Shown here: piece by piece, positions 6,378-10,512 of the stretch
How the letters are laid out: each line of letters opens with the position of its first letter
How positions within the stretch are numbered: the first letter of the stretch is position 1
Assembly (NCBI GenBank): GCA_046759305.1
Contig: JBHIBY010000076.1
Location: 1 to 10,512, forward strand
Length of the DNA: 10,512 nt
DNA from: JADFRG01 sp046759305
GTDB taxonomy: Bacteria; Chloroflexota; Anaerolineae; Anaerolineales; E44-bin32
Direction of reading: 5' to 3'
Program-made: the position numbers and the translations under genes
Notes under the pieces: generated by a model
Seen by the model: the letters and a program-made list of their open reading frames with translations, nothing else
Told to the model about the DNA's origin: nothing
Databases searched by the model: none

Positions 6378-6504
6378 TTCCTACCTTTGAACTAAATTCT
6401 AACGCCTCAACAGTGACGCCCCCGAATGGGGACACAGGCGGAGAGATTCCTTGACCGAGTGACTTCTTTACGTGCTTTCCAGCACCTCAATACTGAACCC
6501 TGCC

Positions 6505-6534
6505 GCCTCAAAAAAAAGCCCCCAAGAGGAGGCT
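6505..6534 (-). terminator. Intrinsic terminator after the diguanylate cyclase gene
   Basis: In minus-strand reading AGCCTCC, a TCTT loop and GGGGGCT form a 7-bp stem with one T-G wobble, directly followed by a run of T's (8 A's on the plus strand at 6510-6517, the innermost pairing in the stem). It lies 25 bases after the stop codon at 6560. Confidence 0.88.
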
Positions 6535-6559
6535 CTCAGATACTCACTGCTTGAGGGCG

Positions 6560-7498
6560 CTAGGTTTTGGCGAACTTTTCGGCGATTTCCAGTCGATTTC
6601 GCCCTGCGCGCTTGGCTACATAGAGCGCCTCATCTGCCAATGCAATTAGCTCATCCGCATCTGCATCTGGAAACAGCTCGCTCGAGACTACGCCTGCGCT
6701 TGCGGTAACCCAGAGCGGCGCTTCGCCGATCATCACGGTGTCTTTCGCGATTTCTCTCCGCAATCTCTCGCCCAGCATAACCGCTTGCTCGAGGTCGCAG
6801 CCCGGGTGGACTGAGAGGAACTCGTCGCCTCCGTAGCGCCCGGTGGCATCATAGGTACGGACGCAATTTCGCATGCGCTGCCCACATTCCAACAAGACGG
6901 TATCTCCGGCTTGGTGCCCGTAGGAATCGTTGATGCGTTTGAAATCGTCCAGATCGATTATCGCCAACCCGATGTGTTCGCCCTTCCGTCTGCCGCGCTC
7001 CATCTCGCGCTCGAGGATGTCCAATATAGCTGCTCGATTCCAAAGGCCAGTGGCTGCGTCGGTTGTGGCTTGAGAGTGCAATCGGTCACGGGTCTGGATG
7101 AGCTGCCCTTGAATTTCCAGGATCCGTTTGCCCGCTTCCAACCGTGCTTGCAGCTCGTGCGACCGGAAGGGCTTGACGATGTAGTCATCGGCGCCGGCAT
7201 TCAACCCAGCAACCATGTATTTTTCCTCATCGTACATGGTCAGCAAGAGGATGTAGATGTACGGCTCTTGGGACTGTTCACGCACGCGGCGCACGATTTC
7301 CACCCCGTCCATCCCCGGCATTCTCTTATCTAGGATGGCCATACGCGGCGCGTCGTCTCGCTGGAGAATTTCCCAGGCCTCTTTGCCATCGTGGACGGCG
7401 ACGACCTGATAACCCCATTCGCCCAGCACCTCTCCCAAATGGTCGAGAGTGCTGTCGTGGTCGTCCGCGATCAGTACCTTGTTGTTATCGTTGGACAC
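6560..7498 (-). CDS. Receiver-GGDEF response regulator (diguanylate cyclase, WspR/PleD-like)
   Basis: Makes the second messenger c-di-GMP from two GTP when its receiver is phosphorylated. Numbered from the GTG at 7498, the receiver spans about residues 5-120: D12-D13, phosphoacceptor D57 in LDKRMPGMDG, T87 and K109 in VKPF. A helical linker (about 120-145) follows, then the GGDEF domain with an intact GGDEF at 223-227. The inhibitory I-site RTYD (214-217) lies exactly five residues before it, so product inhibition is expected. I prefer the GTG because GGAAGG lies 5 bases upstream; an ATG at 7534 would add 12 residues but has no ribosome site. The ribosome site lies in a small hairpin (7504-7519). 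The gene begins about 85 bases downstream of the tRNA-Glu gene and has its own terminator. There is no sensor kinase nearby. Confidence 0.93.
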   Translation of the reverse strand: MSNDNNKVLIADDHDSTLDHLGEVLGEWGYQVVAVHDGKEAWEILQRDDAPRMAILDKRMPGMDGVEIVRRVREQSQEPYIYILLLTMYDEEKYMVAGLNAGADDYIVKPFRSHELQARLEAGKRILEIQGQLIQTRDRLHSQATTDAATGLWNRAAILDILEREMERGRRKGEHIGLAIIDLDDFKRINDSYGHQAGDTVLLECGQRMRNCVRTYDATGRYGGDEFLSVHPGCDLEQAVMLGERLRREIAKDTVMIGEAPLWVTASAGVVSSELFPDADADELIALADEALYVAKRAGRNRLEIAEKFAKT

Positions 7499-7503
7499 AT
7501 CGA

Positions 7504-7519
7504 CCTTCCGCGTGGAAGG
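7504..7519 (-). promoter_or_regulatory. Hairpin covering the cyclase ribosome binding site
   Basis: CCTTCC (7504-7509) and GGAAGG (7514-7519) form a perfect 6-bp stem around a 4-base loop. In the minus-strand transcript the 3' arm is the GGAAGG Shine-Dalgarno sequence of the GTG start at 7498. If folded, it would hide the ribosome site. Whether it acts in regulation is inference. Confidence 0.35.
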
Positions 7520-7582
7520 ACGGTCTGGGTCCATTCTAGAAGGAACTGCGGAGGGAAAAGCTTACAGAGAACTTACGAGAGG

Positions 7583-7655
7583 TGCCCCCACGGGGATTCG
7601 AACCCCGGTTTTGGCCTTGAAAGGGCCACGTCCTAGTCCCCTAGACGATGGGGGC
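7583..7655 (-). tRNA. tRNA-Glu (anticodon TTC)
   Basis: A 73-base cloverleaf can be folded by eye. The acceptor stem is GCCCCCA with TGGGGGC plus discriminator A. The anticodon stem TGGCC/GGCCA holds the loop CTTTCAA (anticodon at 7619-7621). The T arm is CGGGG-TTCGAAT-CCCCG. The CCA end is not encoded (CCT follows the discriminator), so CCA must be added after transcription. It lies between the helicase-loader gene and the cyclase gene, all on the same strand. Confidence 0.96.
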
Positions 7656-7672
7656 GCTTGCTGGGCAGGGAA

Positions 7673-7678
7673 ATATTA
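7673..7678 (-). promoter_or_regulatory. Candidate -10 box of the tRNA-Glu gene
   Basis: Minus-strand TAATAT lies 18 bases before the tRNA 5' end, giving a leader of about 10 bases. The -35 region (GGAATT at 18 bases) is poor. I see nothing else in the 163-base gap between the loader stop and the tRNA, and no clear terminator for the replication genes. Confidence 0.3.
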
Positions 7679-7818
7679 CGCGCAGATGTAGGGCGGAATT
7701 CCGATCAGAATCTTCTCAGGCTGATCCTTATTTCCTACAGCCTATGCTCCCTCGCCTGGTCGCAGCGGGCGGATTCTATCACGCAGCCCTCACCGGGTCC
7801 CGCGATAGGATGGAGCGG

Positions 7819-9189
7819 TCACCGGCTTCCACGATATGAGGGAGCGGTGATGAGCTTGCGTACGCAGAGCTCTCGATCGGTCCAAGCTCGAATGCGTGGA
7901 TCGATCTTGGCCGGCGTACTGGCCGAAGTGATCACCGTCGGAAGCTTGGAGTCGAATCGATAACCGAACAGCTGGTAGAGCTTCTCACGCACCCAGGGTG
8001 TCATGGCTTCTGTCCCGAGATCGTCGAGCACCAATAAGGGCGCGTTCCGGATCTGGTTAAACCTGCGATCGTATGACACCGTTGAAGCGGGGCTGAAAGT
8101 CGCTCGAAGGTGATCCATAAGGTCAGGCACACTCACGAAGGTTACCGGATGTCCCTGGCTGAGGCGATGATTGGCGATCGCAGCCGCCAGATGGGTTTTT
8201 CCAACCCCGTAGCTTCCACCGAGCATCAGCCATCCGTGGGGGTCTTCCGCAAATACGTGAGCGGCTTTGAGCGCATCTTCTAGCGAACGAACCTGGTCTC
8301 GCGGCAGCTTCTCGCTCTTGCGAAGGCTGAAGGTGTCGAAAGTCTGATCGTGGTGCAGGTCCAGCGAAGAGAGCTCTTCCCGACCGGCCTGTTTCGGCGT
8401 GCGATAGTCCGGGGCGAGGATGTAGACCCGATCAACCACGGACGGATCCAGGATACGCGAGCGCAACCGAGCTTCGATCTCCTCCAGCGTCAGATTCGTG
8501 GTGATCACGACCGGCAAACGATTCGTGTATCGATGATTTAGGATCTGAAACAGCTTTTCGCGTGCCCACTCCGTCGCATTTTGAGTGCCAAAATCATCTA
8601 GAACGATCAACGGGGCGGTGCGAATCTCGTCGAAGCGCTGCTGAAAGGAAATGTCGTCGTCGCTGAATGTGGCGCGCAGCTCATCCAGTAGATCGGGGAC
8701 GGTGAGGAATAACGTAGGCACTCCGCGCACGGTTGCTTCGTTCGCAATTGCGGCCGCCAGATGCGTCTTACCGACCCCAAATCCTCCCTGTAGCAGAAGC
8801 CATCCTTCGATGTTTTGCGAGTAGGTCTTGGTTCGCATGAAGGCAGTATGCAGGGATTCTCGTTCCTGCTCTGTTGTTCCTACACGTCCATTGGGGTTGA
8901 AGGTGTCGAACTTCAGCTGCCTCAGTTCATCGAGGCGACTGAGATGGAAGAGTCGCTCCTGCAGATGTGACCGAATTTCTGACTCACGACACTCGCAGAT
9001 TTCCAGCCGGCCGAAGTCAGGATGTCCGACTGGCGCCTGAACGCGCAGATATCCAACGCCTCCGCAGTGGGGGCAATCCGGATCACCCAGCAGATCCGCA
9101 GATCCGTTAGGCGTCCCAGAAGTCCGCGAATTGGCCCTGCTGGTAGCGTCTTCGGGCTCTTTCGGTGTCTCCTCGATCCTCTCGTTCAT
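7819..9189 (-). CDS. Helicase-loader-like protein with zinc ribbon and two tandem AAA+ domains (DnaI/DnaC/IstB-like)
   Basis: A 456-residue protein. The first 35 residues are charged and probably disordered. A zinc ribbon follows with C39, C42, C65 and C67, as at the N-terminus of DnaI-type loaders. Two homologous AAA+ units come next, each introduced by an FDTF motif (from 94 and 284; offset 190). Unit 1 has Walker A GGFGVGKT (135-142), Walker B LIVLDD (194-199), a TTN sensor (230-232) and RLRSR (241-245). Unit 2 has Walker A ending GVGKT (328-332) and Walker B LLVLDD (385-390), but TSA replaces TTN and RIRAW (432-436) replaces RLRSR. Known loaders have one AAA+ domain and place the replicative helicase on DNA. 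Adjacent dnaB and dnaD-like genes support that role. The ATG at 9189 is the only ATG/GTG/TTG that retains the zinc ribbon, so an 83-base overlap with the preceding gene is required. Confidence 0.88.
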   Translation of the reverse strand: MNERIEETPKEPEDATSRANSRTSGTPNGSADLLGDPDCPHCGGVGYLRVQAPVGHPDFGRLEICECRESEIRSHLQERLFHLSRLDELRQLKFDTFNPNGRVGTTEQERESLHTAFMRTKTYSQNIEGWLLLQGGFGVGKTHLAAAIANEATVRGVPTLFLTVPDLLDELRATFSDDDISFQQRFDEIRTAPLIVLDDFGTQNATEWAREKLFQILNHRYTNRLPVVITTNLTLEEIEARLRSRILDPSVVDRVYILAPDYRTPKQAGREELSSLDLHHDQTFDTFSLRKSEKLPRDQVRSLEDALKAAHVFAEDPHGWLMLGGSYGVGKTHLAAAIANHRLSQGHPVTFVSVPDLMDHLRATFSPASTVSYDRRFNQIRNAPLLVLDDLGTEAMTPWVREKLYQLFGYRFDSKLPTVITSASTPAKIDPRIRAWTDRELCVRKLITAPSYRGSR

Positions 9190-9811
9190 GCTTCCCCGTC
9201 TCCATCCAATCTTCCAGGATGGCCTCTACATAGCGCCATTTGCGGACGTTGTTATCTACCGCGATCTGAATGGCGTCGACGATCCAATCCTCTCGATAGC
9301 TCTGCTCTGCATCCCGCAGCCTGTCGGCGATCATCGGAGTGAGCGGTCCAATATTCTTCTCGTAGAGATTGAAAATGTTGGGTCGTTCCAACCGTAGCTC
9401 AAGTGGCGCCTCAGCGTCCCCACTTGGCCTCCATTCCCCGGCTTCAATGGCGGCTACCGCTGCACGGCCGTTTGGGCCATTTAAGAAGTAGAAGCTCTGC
9501 GAACCATTGCCCATGTTCATGGTCGCCTTGAGCAGCGAACCGCGCGAAACACATCGCTCGAGTGCATCGTCCAGCGCTTCCAATCCTCTTAGTGGGCCTG
9601 ACAGAGCCTCTAATAGCAGGCTGTCCTGTGCCAATTCATCTCGGTTGAGATATGGGAAATCTCCCTCGGAACGAGAAAGGTACCAGAAGGAATAAAGTGT
9701 GACCTTAAGTTCTGCCAGATGATCGATGCTGGGCAGCAGTTCGCTAAAAAAGGGATTTGGGATGGCTGTCAGGCGGGTTTTGCCCGCCGGAAAGCCACTA
9801 AAGGTGGTCAT
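9107..9811 (-). CDS. DnaD-domain primosomal protein
   Basis: A protein of 234 residues. The C-terminal part (about 145-205) is a DnaD/DnaB_2 helical domain. It starts with NIFNLYEKNIGPLTP, has the REDWIVDAI helix, and carries the signature YxxxIxxxW as Y194, I198 and W202 in WRYVEAILEDW. In Bacillus this domain binds single-stranded DNA and partner primosome proteins during replication initiation and restart. The N-terminal region (about 15-120) should be a winged-helix domain, here with the segment LKVTLYSFWYLS. The tail is very basic and acidic, where the gene overlaps the next one. The start overlaps the dnaB stop as ATGA, implying coupled translation. Placement between dnaB and a loader gene makes a primosome role convincing. 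Confidence 0.88.
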   Translation of the reverse strand: MTTFSGFPAGKTRLTAIPNPFFSELLPSIDHLAELKVTLYSFWYLSRSEGDFPYLNRDELAQDSLLLEALSGPLRGLEALDDALERCVSRGSLLKATMNMGNGSQSFYFLNGPNGRAAVAAIEAGEWRPSGDAEAPLELRLERPNIFNLYEKNIGPLTPMIADRLRDAEQSYREDWIVDAIQIAVDNNVRKWRYVEAILEDWMETGKHEREDRGDTERARRRYQQGQFADFWDA

Positions 9812-10512
9812 GCTTCGGGCGCGGGTTCGGCCTCCCGCAATCGCGGGGCGGCCGCATTCTCGAATTTGGCAAGCGATTCGCGGAACACCAGCTCCACACT
9901 CCCCACCGGCCCATTGCGATGCTTTGCGACCATGATCTCAGCGATATTCTGTTTGAGCGTATCGGTTTCGTACTGGTCGGGCCGGTAGATAAACATCACG
10001 ATATCTGAGTCTTGCTCCAGACTTCCGGATTCGCGAAGGTCGGACAGGAGTGGGTGCTTGTCTGCTCGCTGCTCGACCGCACGTGATAGCTGGGCTGCGG
10101 CCAGCACCGGGACATTGAGCTCGCGCGCCAGTGCCTTTAGGTTTCGAGATATATAGGAGACCTCCTGCACGCGATTGTCCATACGCGTGTCCCCGACCAT
10201 CAGTTGCAGATAATCGATGATGATGAGATTCAGCCCAACCTCCATGTGCAATCTGCGGCATTTGGTACGTAGCTGCAGCGGAGTGATGGAGGGTGTGTCG
10301 TCAAGGTAAATATGGGTCTCTCCAAGCGCGCTAACGGCCTGCGTGAAGAGCGGCCATTCCTCGTCCTGGATCTCGCCAAGCCGCAACCTTTGGGAGTTGA
10401 TTCCGGTCTCCTGCGCAACCAATCGCTGAACCAGCTGCTCGTTCGACATCTCAAGCGAAAAGAGCGCAACATGCTGCTTGTGCAGCTGGCTGGCGTTCTT
10501 GGCGGCGGAGAT
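9808..10512 (-). CDS. dnaB: Replicative DNA helicase DnaB, C-terminal part (gene runs off the window)
   Basis: The visible 234 residues are the C-terminal two-thirds of the RecA-like ATPase domain of the hexameric fork helicase. The gene continues beyond 10512, and the Walker A loop and N-terminal domain are outside. Visible signatures in order are VALFSLEMSNEQL, Walker B LIIIDYLQLM, the AAQLSRAVEQR segment, LRESGSLEQDSD, the FIYRPDQY strand and KHRNGPVG (the arginine-finger region). The reading frame is open to the window end, so a Met at 10449 is internal (the SLEMS motif) and not a start. The stop overlaps the ATG of the DnaD-domain gene by four bases. No intein is seen in this part. Confidence 0.95.
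   Translation of the reverse strand: MSAAKNASQLHKQHVALFSLEMSNEQLVQRLVAQETGINSQRLRLGEIQDEEWPLFTQAVSALGETHIYLDDTPSITPLQLRTKCRRLHMEVGLNLIIIDYLQLMVGDTRMDNRVQEVSYISRNLKALARELNVPVLAAAQLSRAVEQRADKHPLLSDLRESGSLEQDSDIVMFIYRPDQYETDTLKQNIAEIMVAKHRNGPVGSVELVFRESLAKFENAAAPRLREAEPAPEA

Noticed and set aside
6411..6426. CCCC/GGGG hairpin upstream of the SDR gene
   Set aside because: The stem is only about 4 bp and is not followed by a T-run on either strand; it is not a terminator.

Overview
All eleven protein genes and the single tRNA gene lie on the minus strand, so the window is read here from its right end to its left end. The gene content suggests a Chloroflexota-like bacterium (inference, moderate confidence). 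It combines an archaeal-style HMG-CoA synthase/thiolase/DUF35 set with a class II HMG-CoA reductase, a DnaD/DnaI-type primosome set beside dnaB, and an NDUFA9-like SDR. No 16S rRNA or other phylogenetic marker is present to confirm this.

Right part (10512 to 7819): a replication module. The 3' two-thirds of dnaB is followed by a DnaD-domain protein (ATGA overlap) and then by a helicase-loader-like protein (83-base overlap). The loader has an N-terminal zinc ribbon and two tandem AAA+ ATPase domains. The usual DnaI/DnaC loader has one AAA+ domain; in the second copy here the sensor and arginine-finger positions are changed.

Middle (7655 to 4372): a tRNA-Glu(TTC) gene, a receiver-GGDEF diguanylate cyclase with intact active and inhibitory sites, an NDUFA9-like atypical SDR, a stand-alone CheY-like receiver, and a 71-residue two-helix membrane protein. 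Clear intrinsic terminators follow the cyclase, the stand-alone receiver and the membrane protein, so these are separate transcription units. The 322-base gap between the receiver and the membrane gene holds a 12-base triple repeat, a terminator, a degenerate ~42-base tandem repeat and a good sigma70-type promoter.

Left part (4263 to 42): a mevalonate-forming operon in the order HMG-CoA reductase, HMG-CoA synthase, thiolase-family protein, (220-base gap), DUF35 Zn-ribbon/OB protein, closed by an intrinsic terminator. Together these would convert acetyl-CoA to mevalonate for isoprenoid synthesis. In methanogens the thiolase, synthase and DUF35 proteins form a substrate-channelling complex. The most striking point is that the thiolase has lost both the nucleophilic Cys (Gly87) and the catalytic His of the GHP motif (Glu337), while reductase, synthase and DUF35 keep all recognisable key residues. 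It is either a non-thiolytic scaffold or an enzyme with different chemistry.
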